DNA from: Notospermus geniculatus
Lineage: Eukaryota > Nemertea > Pilidiophora > Heteronemertea > Lineidae
DNA length: 64,000 bases
NCBI GenBank assembly: GCA_002633025.1
Contig: NMRB01001720.1
Location: forward strand, 51,947 to 115,946
Direction of reading: 5' to 3'
Program-made: the position numbers and the translations under genes
Part shown: one piece after another, positions 22,379 through 34,100 of the stretch
Layout of the letters: each line of letters begins with the position of its first letter
Numbering within the stretch: the stretch's first letter is position 1
The notes under the pieces: generated by a model
Told to the model about the DNA's origin: nothing
Database searches by the model: none
What the model saw: the letters and a program-made list of their open reading frames with translations, nothing else

Positions 22379-23489
22379 AACATTTTTTCTATAAATTTCT
22401 TTATTTTTTATAATTATCGTTTTATTTCTTTTATTTTCATTTTCATTTTCATTTTTATTTCAAGATAAAAATAAAAAAGCAAAAATAAAATGATTCATGA
22501 TAATGAAGATCAGAAAGTGATAGAAATTAACATGAGAGTACAAACCTCTCAACATGGGTATTCATCGAAAAGGGCACAAGCCCTTTCATTTGCTGTGAAT
22601 ATCGTTGAGAAAGTTTGAGCACATTTAAGGAAAGCAGCGAATTTTCCGCAAATCAGAGTACGCTCATTACACATAGGTGAGAAAGATAACTGTACATGTA
22701 ATGTACTGTACTGTACATGTAATGTACATCTAATGTACTGTACATCTAATGTACAGTTTGTGAGGACTTGGAAAGTTCATATTCAAAAACCGAAAACGCC
22801 ACTTTCTGTACCACAGTGAGTCAATTTCTTTCGGTGAGCATCATTCGTCGGTCATTTTCAGTTTTTTTTTCATCAGGTTCGTATTTCGGCTGACAGGAAG
22901 CTAAAGACCGAAATGGGAAGGAATCTTCGTCGGCGTTAATCAGTTTTTGCAAAATGAACTTTTTTATACCTGTGCCAACTGCGCACAACAAATGTGTCGT
23001 TTCTCCCTCATTATGTGAACCAGTGTAGGCGTGGTGCCGATGTAGGGTGAGAGCGGTGGGAACCCTTTAACAGTACTGTGGAAATATACAAAGGACTACA
23101 TTCATAACCCTTTCACTGCCAAAATAATCCTGCCAAATATGGAATTATGTGCAAAAAGACTGAAAAGTGCCTGAACCCTTTAAAGCCCGACTGTATGCAT
23201 TAGGTGACCATTTCCCCCTCCCTACCTTGATAAGACTGGTCTCCTGTCCAACCTATATATAGCCAGTGGTAACAGCGAGGCTGGACTGATACCATGTCGA
23301 AACAAAAATGGCCGCCATACCTTCGTCACTTGAGAAGTTCAAAGAACTGTTATAGCATGACTAACCCTTCATCAGGTAAGATAACATGCTTCAACTCATT
23401 CTTTTATGTGAAGCAACACTCCTAATACCTAATTGGTATCTTAGATCATATAAATGCATAGATTTGAACAGTCTTATCGAGCATGCATA
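22379..23489. other. Low-complexity and unassigned sequence
   Basis: 22380-22500 is A/T-rich with TTTTCAT runs; 22690-22755 is a short ACATGTAATGTACTGT repeat. No gene seen. Confidence 0.5.
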
Positions 23490-23812
23490 TACGACGCATC
23501 TTCGATAATCGAAGGCCGATCTGCTCACCACTACGTTACATCGCACATCACCCTTCGAGAAATAGACCAGTCGGCGGCGTATCTTGGCACGATGCCAACT
23601 TTACCGGGCGACCAATCATATTGCACTTTATATCGGGTCTTCGGCTATCACTCTTTGTACCACGATTCAAATTTTACAACACCGATTCTGATTGGCCTCT
23701 TCTTCTCGAGGCGGCAGATACGCCGTGGACCGGTCAATTTCTCGAAGGGTGATGTGCGGTGTAACGCAGTGGATAGCAGATCAGCCTTCGATCATCGAAG
23801 ATGATACGACGT
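23490..23812. mobile_element. Foldback element, arms with ACATCACCCTTCGAGAAAT
   Basis: Arms of about 100 bases (ATCTTCGATAATCGAAGGC, CGCACATCACCCTTCGAGA; complements at 23735-23810). Plus-strand frames of 89 and 116 codons over it are by-products. Confidence 0.75.
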
Positions 23813-25371
23813 TGCCTAATGGTCAAAGGTTATGTCGACCGTCGCATACGGTTGGGCTTTAACTCGGTATTCATTGGAATGTTCTCACTGATGGCGCTTT
23901 CCAATGAATACCCCATGTGACAGGGTTTTCGTACTGTTTCAGAATTTTGCACATATTTTCTGTTTGTGCTGAAATTGACATGGCAGTAAAAGGATTAACA
24001 TGTGAAGACAAAGAGAGCGATTAGCGAGCGAATATGGTGGCAACATTTGATGGCTTTTCAACGTACCCAGATGGGTATATGCATTGGCTGATCTTCATGT
24101 ATGCTGAAGTCAGTGGGGCCGCACATGCACAAGTGGAGCCTGGCCCTTCTCTAGCATTTGGCATCTAAGGAAAAGCCCTGTCTGAAGGGATGAAGTAACT
24201 CATGTCGTGTATGCTTCATAGCTTCCTGTCTCCAATAATGTTGGAATCGAATATTCTTTCTTTCGGTTCATAGTTGAGTTCAACGCAGACTCCACCGTTC
24301 CTCAGCCCAAATTCATCCAACTGAGTCCCCAGAATGTCTCGTAGTACATGTATATAAGACTTAGTTACTGTTGGTATGCTTTTTCTTTTCTTTTTTTTCT
24401 CAAGAAGTAATGTAAAAAGCCATCAAAAACATAGCAGCATGAGGCATCGTGGCTGTGCAATATCAGAATGTAACAGAGATTTTCATTTCATTGTCTGGAC
24501 TATTCTGTCCTAATCTGGCATCCCTCTTAGCTAAAATGAAATACATGTACACTCTAAAATGTCGCTCTAAAATGGGCATCCTTATCGTTCCAGATCTGCT
24601 TGCCCTCAGTACAGTGAAGGACGGTAGGCCTACTCCACTCGGGAAGACGGTCCCGCCCTCCACCATTGGAGGACTGAATCCGATCGTAATTTTTTGGCGT
24701 CTTGGTGGCGAGGTAGCCGCACTGCACTGCACAGGCAAAGGACAGCTAGACAATATACTGTACAAATCTTGTGACGTGACCACATGAAATTCGACGCTAG
24801 ATAGGCCTACAGTGAATTGCAGGACAATTTCCTTTGATAGTGGCTTTCCGGGAACCCAAAAGAATTATTACCTAAAACCCCTTTCCGAAGAGACACCAAA
24901 CGGAGTGTCAATGCAAGGGTTGCAGAATCTGCCCCCAATGAAGTGGTAGCCTCTCCATGATGACTCGCGATCAGTCTGAGCATGGTTGATCGAAGTGCAG
25001 TGAGCACCAGCTTCCCTCTGTGTACTCGGCAGTGTAAAGTTCTATACTCGCGCCTCAGTGCAGGTGCCCAACTGGCCAGATTTTAACAACCTACTCAGAT
25101 ATCCAGTGGCATGCAGGCAGACTACCAGTTTTGGACACTTGAACTGAGGGATGCACTGCCTTCGCCCATGCTTCCAGTTGATCACAGGTTGCCATTGATA
25201 CTGCCTTTACGATTGGAAGGCGGGGATGTGTTCTTGATCACCAGCATGCAAAATCCCATAAAACTTAGAACTTATGAGGGCTGCTCAGAGTCCATCGACT
25301 ATGATGGCCTCAAATTCACGTTTTCCTCCGAGAAACGACCGTGCTTAAATACCTGACAGTAGGTATCCCTA
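23813..25371. other. No gene recognised
   Basis: Frames at 24449-24787 (plus) and 24463-24783 (minus) oppose each other. A plus-strand NPIVIFW...QLDNIL string slightly recalls the KCNT RCK2 region but is on the wrong strand and was not called. Confidence 0.35.
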
Positions 25372-25598
25372 GTAAAAAATATCTCTTGGGTGTTCTTGGG
25401 TATTCTTGGGTGTTCTTGGGTAGACTGTTCCAAAATACCCATTGACTGAAGGGTGTTCTAGGGTATCTCTAGGCTGTCCGGAGAACACCTTAGAACACCC
25501 TTTAGTCAATGGGTATTTTGGAACAGTCTACCCAAGAACACCTAAAAATACCCTAGAACACCCAGGAACACCCTAAAGCACCCAATAGATATTTTTTA
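25372..25598. mobile_element. Foldback MITE built on GGGTGTTCTTGGGTA
   Basis: About 227 bases, arms GGTAGACTGTTCCAAAATAC and its complement, with repeated TCTTGGGTGT units at the ends. Confidence 0.75.
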
Positions 25599-27092
25599 AT
25601 GGGGATGAAGTGTGACCCATCAATCATAACAGTAAAAAACCGATGATGGATAAGACAGTAATACTTATTAGCATGAAGAAACGAATGGCTAAAAAATAAA
25701 TTCAAAAGAAGAAACTAATTTTTCCTGTCTGGATTGAAATTTAGAATTAGAAAAGTAACCAACAACTTATTGCAAAGCCACAATGTCTTTTATTGAAGCA
25801 AGCTAAGAAGAGAGAAAGGAAGGGTAATAAAGTTTGTACTGTACATCTAGGCTAAGAAGGAGTTTGGATAGACTCGGCAAGTAAATAGTCCAATTGTCGC
25901 CTACAACTACTTTTCCTAGTCTGTTAGCAGGCACAAATCCGTCAGGTGGTAGCGTCTAATGCAGCAGGTGATAGCGTCTAATGCAGCACCCATCCCCCTA
26001 GACAAGCACCTGCCAAGGGTATATACACCTCTGCCAGAATGCATCACCTCTATCAAAGGATGCTGTTTCTAATGGCAGTATCAAGCTTTGTTAGTTGATA
26101 CCTTGACTACTGTCTCTACATCTTCCACTTCTGATTGCGGTTACCTCTGCTAGTGCTAGAGGGGCGTCAAGGCCACCTCTGTCAGTAAGTTCTGTTTTCA
26201 GTAACACTCAAGCTAGGAAACCACCAGCTGTGATTTTCAACCTGATTTTGCTTTGTGACTTGCTTTGCAACTGGGCACTCGATCGCCGTAGTGGACTAGC
26301 TATAGCTAGACGTGATTTCCACCAATGGCGAAGATGTGATCAATTCAGGTCGGCGACCGGTATCAGTTACTTGCGGTCGTTTTCAATCGCAGGTAGCAGG
26401 TTGCAAAGCAAGTCGCAAAGCAGAAAATCAGCAGTGGATTCCAAACTTCAGAGAAATCTTGCAGCAAAATGTACATGTACTTAAGGACAGCTTTTTCCTT
26501 AGCGATGAGGCATATCCATCACGCAGGGGTACTTATCAACGGTTCCTCAGTTCTGAGATACTTCTGCATAGAGGTCTCTGTGTCTGAGAAAGGAGACACT
26601 TCTTATTATACAGGACTGTGTCTTTACCCTGAAGCTCCCGTCTCAGACCTTCACGTTAACTTTAAAATATGTTCAAAATACAAGCTGCAACCTTTGGAGT
26701 TGTGCCTGCATCATGCGAAACAAGTTAGAAATGTCGCTGTATAGTAGACGACTTAAAAGTGCATTTCGGAAAGCGAGAAAAAGTGACGTACAAAAGGCAA
26801 TAGAGAATAGAACACGTACAAAGAATAGAAAGTAGGCATGCATAGAATGGAAAAGGGCAAAGAGGGGCTGGGAATAACTGTGCAAAAGAGCAGGGCAGTG
26901 CGGCACCTGGAGGAGTTTGAGCATTCATGACGTCACTACATAGAAATATACAAGCTCATCCTGATATGTACACAGCCACAGTGCATCAGGATAAACTGAA
27001 CAGAATTGGATAGCCGATGATTACACATGTACTTCAGACGATTTTTATTTGTTCAGAGCCTAAATGCAACTGACCGACACCTCTGCTAGGAG

Positions 27093-27480
27093 GTTAAAGC
27101 GAATGGCTCGCGGGGTTTGTTTACATTTTTGGTGGTACCTTCCATAGAGAGTGAATCTAGCCTCCAGGCAAAGCCGCGCTCCAGCCATACGCAACACCTG
27201 TGCAAATATGCGAATGTAAACACTGGGGACGAGGTTCCATTAAAAATTTGTTAAAATGGGTTAATGACGATTTCAAATTCAGTACGTCAGGATGTACATT
27301 TTGTACTATTCCCATTGATTTTGAAGCGGCAGATTTTGCAGAATGCGCCTGCGAAGTTTGGCTGTCTAATGCATTTCCCATTAAACTAAAATCCTTCTTT
27401 TGCCTTTTTCTCAAAATGGTGCTTGATATCGATGACCAACTGTCATGGCGCCACAACAAACCCCGCAAGCCATTCGCTAG
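27093..27480. mobile_element. Element with TIR AAAGCGAATGGCTCGCGG (third copy, reversed interior)
   Basis: Interior matches the other two copies in reverse orientation. Open frames on both strands (134 and 160 codons) follow from the repeat. It lies 0.4 kb left of KCNT exon 16. Confidence 0.75.
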
Positions 27481-27916
27481 TGCGTTAGTCGGTAAAGAAC
27501 CTCTATGGGCAAAAGACTTTTTGCGAGCTCTTTCAATTGGTAACTCCGTGTTGGAATACAATATCCATATCTGTTCAGTTTATGGTTTCAATAGGATCTA
27601 TCAAATACCTTGGCAAGTTGGACGCAACACAAATGTCTCTTTATCCGCAAAATGTGACAAATTGTCGGACTTTGCCCAATGAAAGGCGCGTTCGGTGGGT
27701 AACCCTTTATTAGACTGCGAACGAAAAAGTAAAGTTGAAGTCCGCTGAGCATGTCCCCAAGCCTGCTAGCTCGTGGACTGTAGTTGTATTGTAAGCATGG
27801 CTGACAAGGGCGAGAAAGAGCTGCATTGACTTCCGGCTTTCACGCCGTCAACAAATTGGACAGATAAGGATAACCATGGAAAAAAAGTTCAACAGTTACG
27901 AAAACGCTACTACTAC

Positions 27917-28185
27917 ATACTCAGAAGTTGGCGTCACCCAGGGGGGTTCCTCCTCTGCGATACTGCAACTGTCGTCATCCGAATCTTCAGACTCGACTGT
28001 AATCTCAATTCCTACCGCGTCAAGAACGGCGGGCACTGGAGCAATACTAGGCCTCTTATTTAAACTCTGTATACTTAGGCCTTTTGGAAGTTCTAGTTGA
28101 TTAGTGCTGTCTTTTTTCCCGTTTTGTTCTAGCACCTGACTGGTTGACCTTGACCTCGTATGCTGGAGCTCCAAGGCCACTGTAC
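27917..28185 (-). CDS. KCNT1: KCNT exon 16: acidic linker after RCK1
   Basis: 269 bases, acceptor CATTTCAG. GT completes Gly so the junction reads [11 protein letters not shown] (ASMGTVAMDLQ in mammals). Then a serine-rich stretch, [13 protein letters not shown] and an acidic run [16 protein letters not shown], ending TSEY. These match the RCK1-RCK2 linker of KCNT1. Donor is chosen as TAT/GTAGTA to give EY as in the EYV of KCNT; that end is less certain than the start. No duplicate of this exon was seen. Confidence 0.88.
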
Positions 28186-31100
28186 CTGAAATGTGAAGGT
28201 CACGATTAAAGGTCAATTGAAGGTCAAGACTGAAGGTCAGTTGAAGGTCACGCTTGAAGGTCAACTGAGGGTAAACGTATTGAAATGTGGATACAGAATT
28301 CCTGGTTAGATTTCAAAAATAACTTTAATCGCATTTATATCATTTTTTTTTCAAAAAAGTATTAATCAGGACTAAAGACTGGAGGAAAGGCAATTCCAGG
28401 TGGTGATTTGACAGATATGACGACAGTGTAGCTGCAGGCAATATCACCATTTGTCACCATAAATTCTGTCAAAGGTCAAAATCATCTGATAGAAACTCTG
28501 CCATCTGATGGTAAGTGCAGTATCTCAACTAGTGATGGGGAGGGGGGCACCATTAAAAAGGAATTGCTCCTTCATCATGCTACAGTGTGCTTCAAGTATC
28601 CGCCAATGCTATTTCTTTAATTGGCCACATTCCCACTGCCCAGAGGTGGAGATACTGCATTTTTCCATTGGACGGTAGAACTGGAGCCTAATGGAGACAG
28701 ATCGTTATTAGGTATTACGAATGGAAGGAGCATACGTCATGCCCAGGTGGCCATTACAATAGTAAAAAGGGTCAACAACTCCCATGCTAGGCACACACTG
28801 TGCGACATACACAGGGAGGGGGTGTAACAGCAAGACATCATCGAATATCACTTAGTCCCGTCCGCGGCGTTGTAACTTCACAGATTGTAGCACAGTCAGA
28901 GTAGTGTCAGCAGTACCTTTCTACTCATGGTTCCCCTAGAACACAAAGGCTGTCCACGTTTGGGAGGTGGCTAGTATGCAGTGACAAGAATCACTGTAGG
29001 TGACACTACCTATTAACAGGACTATCCAAAGTGACGGTGTGGGTCTACAGTCACTAAACAACTACATCATCAACTATGCCGGAAAACTGGAACCAAAATC
29101 TCAGATGGACGAAACTTCTCCACGTGAGTGGTTTTTCGTGTATGCTGGCTCTCCATATGGGTAACTCAGGTGTAGGGTACTGCTTTGCGTCACTGGTGAA
29201 GGTGCTAGCCGTGATGAGGAACCAAATTAACAACGATGAAGTGATTGACCTAAGTTACTTAGCATTCAAAATGTGACGTTTTGTCATCAAAGTTTTGGTT
29301 CCTTGAAGCCGTCAAAAAATATAATACCTGGCTCTTCCCGAAGTCCAGGTACATTGCTTCTGCTAAATCCCAAGCTAGGACAATCATGAACTGCCGACTG
29401 CGGGTGCAACAATACTTCAGTTCTGAACTGCCAAATGTGGGTAGAGATAGTGCTACTTCGATTTCATTTCAAAAGTCAGAATAGAGCCAGATATCCACAG
29501 CAACTTTTTGTAACCGTCTACGAACCTCTCGACTATACCGTACACCCTTTCACTAAAGTTTACAAAGATTTGACAGTTTTGAAGAGAGTATATAGCTAAG
29601 AGATTGAAGTTGAGATCTTTAGCAAAGATTCCGGGCAAAGATTACAGGCATGCAGAAAGGGATTCATACAACTAAATTCTATTCTAACATAGGACATGTA
29701 CACTGTCCAGTCAATGACGGCTAGTTTTGTTTCGTCCAAGGCATGCTTTACAAAGATACATGACTGGGGCCCCATAAAATGATTTCCTTGGACCACACGA
29801 TTCATTGGAAAAACAAGATAATGTTTTTCCTAAAGCCCTCTTCGACCTGCTGGACCGAAAGTTGGGCAGAGTGGAGAAAAAGCCCTGCGATGTTGAAGGC
29901 TGAGGTCAGTGGGGGTATGGCCCAATGAAGTAAGAGCAGTATATTCTACTACCAACTACACCGTACTGTAGAGTCTATCTGTTACTTATCCCACTGATTG
30001 CTCTCTAGTTTGATTATTGACTGGACAGTTTTACATAAAGGCACATAATCGTGTCGAAATATGGACTCCGAACAGGCTGCTTTGGGACAAAAACCATGTG
30101 AAGAGCGTTCCCTACATCAATCGGACAGCTGGTTCATACTCGTGCATAAATTCAAAGTTCATAAGAATGTGCAGTGAGGAAGAGTAAAATACGAATTTTG
30201 ACAGGATTAAGTTATTAAGACAAGATAAAGAAGAAAAATAGCCGAAATGTCTGTGCTTTAGAAAGAAGTAGCTCAAAGTACAGAGATTGGTACACATGTA
30301 CATGTATATGTTTTGGAATTTGTAACCGAAACTATAGAAAGACGATAGAAATTTAAACAAGGGGTGTCATTAGAAGCCATTATTCATTTTTACAACCATT
30401 TTTAACACCTCAGCTGAAAAAATGCAGTAGTGGCCTCTAGTGCTGGAGATAGGTGACAGACTGTCAAAGACAAAGCGTTTCTGATCAGGAAAACTTGCTG
30501 GAAAAGTGGGGATGAACTTTGAAATTTTGCAAGAGTTTTGACCATGGATGTATGTACTTTGGAATTGTTCGTTCGACACCTCAAGTTGGCGATTCAATAG
30601 ATAGATTTTGCTACGCTCATTGGTGGAAATCATGTCTAACGAGTCCACGACGGCGATCGAGTGCCCAGTCGCAAAGCAAGTCGCAACGCAAAATCAGCTT
30701 GAAAATCAATGGTGGATTCCCAGCTTAAGGAGTTCATGTCAGCTATTTGAAGTCACAATATGCAAGTTTCCCAAAGAACAAAAACTAGGAGAGGCAAATG
30801 TAGGCCGGTCTTTAAAACCAACGTGCTAAAAAGGCTGGATTTTGTCGCCAAAATTACACCCAGCTGTCATCTTGTCTGGAGAACAATGTCGTAACTTTCC
30901 CGAAGGACTTTTGAGAATGACGACGACTTTAAGTCGTTCCCACCTTTCGTAATCGTTCTAAAAGCGCATCTTAACCTCTCTATAGATGACTTTCGCTAGC
31001 AGCCATCTTGCAAAAAGTAGGTCGTCGTCATGGGGATTTCCCCCACTGGGGATGGGAGAACCAATCATCTGTCACTCCGGGAGAAAATTCCCATGGTGAT

Positions 31101-34100
31101 GACCTAATTTTGGCAAGATGGCTGCTCGTGGAATGATGACATCATCTTGACAGAAGGCTATAGTTGTTTTTCTGAATCAGAACAAGTTAAAGACAGTTGA
31201 AGCAAGGGCCGTTGAATAGGCCTAATTCGAGTACATACATTCATGGTCTGACACTAAAAGCAATAACCGCACACCAAGAAATTTCGAACATGTAATGCAT
31301 AGCACCTTGATTGGAATTTTGTGGGCTAATACTGATGTGATAAGTAGCTGATGGCCCCCGGTCACCGGCTTTGACCGCCATGGCCACGGTGCCCTGTTTA
31401 CCTGTCGGGAAAGGTCAACAAAAAAACAGAGGATAAGTTGTACAGACGGACGTACAGACACGAGGAAGAGGGGAAAGTGTCACGAGACAAGAGGAAAGGA
31501 AACCCAAGCCACAGTATGGCCCTTTGATCTGTTGATCGCTTCCTTGGTCTTTTGAGGTGCCAGGGAGGCCCCTCCCACCCCTACCCCAACCCCCAACCCT
31601 AACGCAGATGAGAAAATACATTGAAAGATACAACAGGAGGTTTTCTGCTAACATATAGAATAGCTGGAATAAAGTCTGTTACTACAACGATAGACCTAAT
31701 GGCCCATATTTTAGAAATACTCCTCAGCGCAAAGGAGTTCCTCAACGCTATTGTTCTTCTGTTGATACAATTATAGCCTTAAGGAACTCCTTCAGGCGCG
31801 ATCCAAGCCCCCTTTCGGCCAACAAATCTGTAAAATCGACCGTGAAATTCTGAAATTTGGAGCAAATCATTGATATTCACCGCAGATTTCAATGTTTCTA
31901 GCACAGTGCGCACCCTCTTTCCCGAAATCCTGGACCCGTCACTGCTCCTTACGTTGAGGAGCATTTTAAAATACGGGCCAATATATTACTACGGGTTGGC
32001 AACATAAAGTCTTTCTGGCATATCAGGTATGTAGCTGGGCACTGATGTTTGCTAAGTTCGGAATGTTTGAAAAGCTGTTCTTTTAGTCGCATTTGCAGGG
32101 AAAAGGCAAGGACTCATTCAAACTCGACTGACACGCAGGCTTGGCGGGAACATGCTGGATTTCCTGAGAGACGTGATTCAAAGGTCACGCCTTTGAGGGG
32201 ACAAACGCCTGCTACAGACTCAACAGTTACATGTAGGGATATCAAAAGATGAAAAATGTGCTGAAACCCAATTTCCCATCAATGGTAAGCGGCAGTAACT
32301 TCACAAGTGGTCAGTGGGAGCATGGTTGGTTGAAATAACAGCCACACTGTACGCTAGTGTGTACCTTATAATACACGATGAGCAATTACTTCAAATGAGC
32401 ATCACCCCACCGATCACACGTGATGTTACTGACTTTCCCATTTAATAGGGGTAATGTTAAAAGAACATGAAGATATTCACTCGAAGGCCACACAACAACA
32501 GTCAGCTCAAGATTGACGATGGTCTAATAGCTGGTCAACCTACTCGTCCAGAAGTGTATATTACATGTACAACTCGAATTTCTCTTAGCCTACATTACAC
32601 TCATGAATTCTTGGTGACAGGCCCTACACAGTACTCTCTACCAAGGACGTTGTTCATTGAAAGTTGTCTTGATTTGAGAGGTTAATGGACTTAACTCTCA
32701 GTGTCCCAAATGGAGAGGTGTCCTCCTCAGAGAAGTGGTCGCTCAGAGCGAGTTCCACTGTGTCTTGGTATAGAGGTTCGTCACGTGACGTCACACCCTA
32801 ATTAGCATAGAATTCATAGGAACTGGTGCGGCCACATTGGCCGTCAGTGTAAATGGGGTTTACTGAAAGAAATCATATTTTAACTGGAATATTTTCCAAA
32901 CTACCTTTCTTATCATTTCAGTTTCTTAATATATGATTTGTCAAATAAAATCACATGTTCTACAGCAGTCTGATGATTGAATGACACTTGTCTGTTGTAA
33001 AAACAGATAATTATATAATAATACTTTATTCGTACTAAATTTGTACAATGAAGTGCGGCAGGTGCAGCGGTGCAGTGCTGAATTTATACATACATAGAGT
33101 TGTAGTGTACTGACAGCCAAGCATGTGGCTAATTATGTATTAATTAGCTCATTACCATTGAGTTGTGACGTCGGTGAAGAACCTCTATAATGCGAATTCA
33201 TGTACTGCAGCTGTTGGATCGGTGTTTCAGAATGGAGAATGTGTCGAAAGCCTTTTTATGGTCTATGCAAAGTACGAGATACTGGAAATGGCGAGCTGAT
33301 AGCATGCTTTGAAACGGAAAGTTCCACGTCAACTGGTAATCTAACATATTCATGATAGACCTCAAAGAGAGGGTACCAGAGAAATGAAGAAATGTTTTGC
33401 TGAAATGTATCACAATAAAAACTCACACTTAAATATACATTTCTGGACGAACATGCATCAGTTTTCTAGTCAAAAGACGGGGCGAGAAAGGACGTGGCAA
33501 AGAAATTACGGCAAGAAAATACTTGCTCTTGTTTAGACGAGGTCGTGGCGGGTAGTATCTCTGAGATTTTTTCCGAAAAGATAGCTTTCGTGGCAATTCT
33601 TCTACAAATTTTCAAGCACAATGAAAATTCATAAATATTAATGAGCTGATTAATATTCAAAGCAGTTTCCAAGGGCACTAGTTCCTATTGGTCATGTCTC
33701 ACAAGCTTATGATAATGTCTTGAGAATAATGGTATTAACTAATGCTTGCTATGTAGGTCAAATTTTTCATGCTCGCTATGTAGGTCATATCTTTCATGCT
33801 CGCTATGTAGGTCAAATTTTTCATGCTCGCTATGTAGGTCAAATCTTTCATACTCGCTATGTAGGTCAAGTCTTTCATGCTCGCTATGTAGGTCAAATCT
33901 TTCATGCTCGCTATGTAGGTCAAATCCTTCATGCTCAATTCAGGCTTGCATGTGGATCTCTGCATAAAAACCACACGGTCTTCGACCCCTAGTCCCAATT
34001 TCCAAAAATCTTATGAAAAATTTGACCGTATAAAACGGGCACCAGCAAGTTGATTGAAAAATTTGTTGCTTGCATGATATTATTTCGTCGAAACTCCAGG

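Noticed and set aside
24600-24787. Plus-strand NPIVIFW...QLDNIL string resembling the KCNT RCK2 motif NPIVLLLD...VDNLD
   Set aside because: Wrong strand for the gene, intervening residues do not match, and the opposite strand is also open.
33743-33940. CRISPR-like direct repeats
   Set aside because: Units are contiguous with no spacers and the context is an animal intron; it is a minisatellite.
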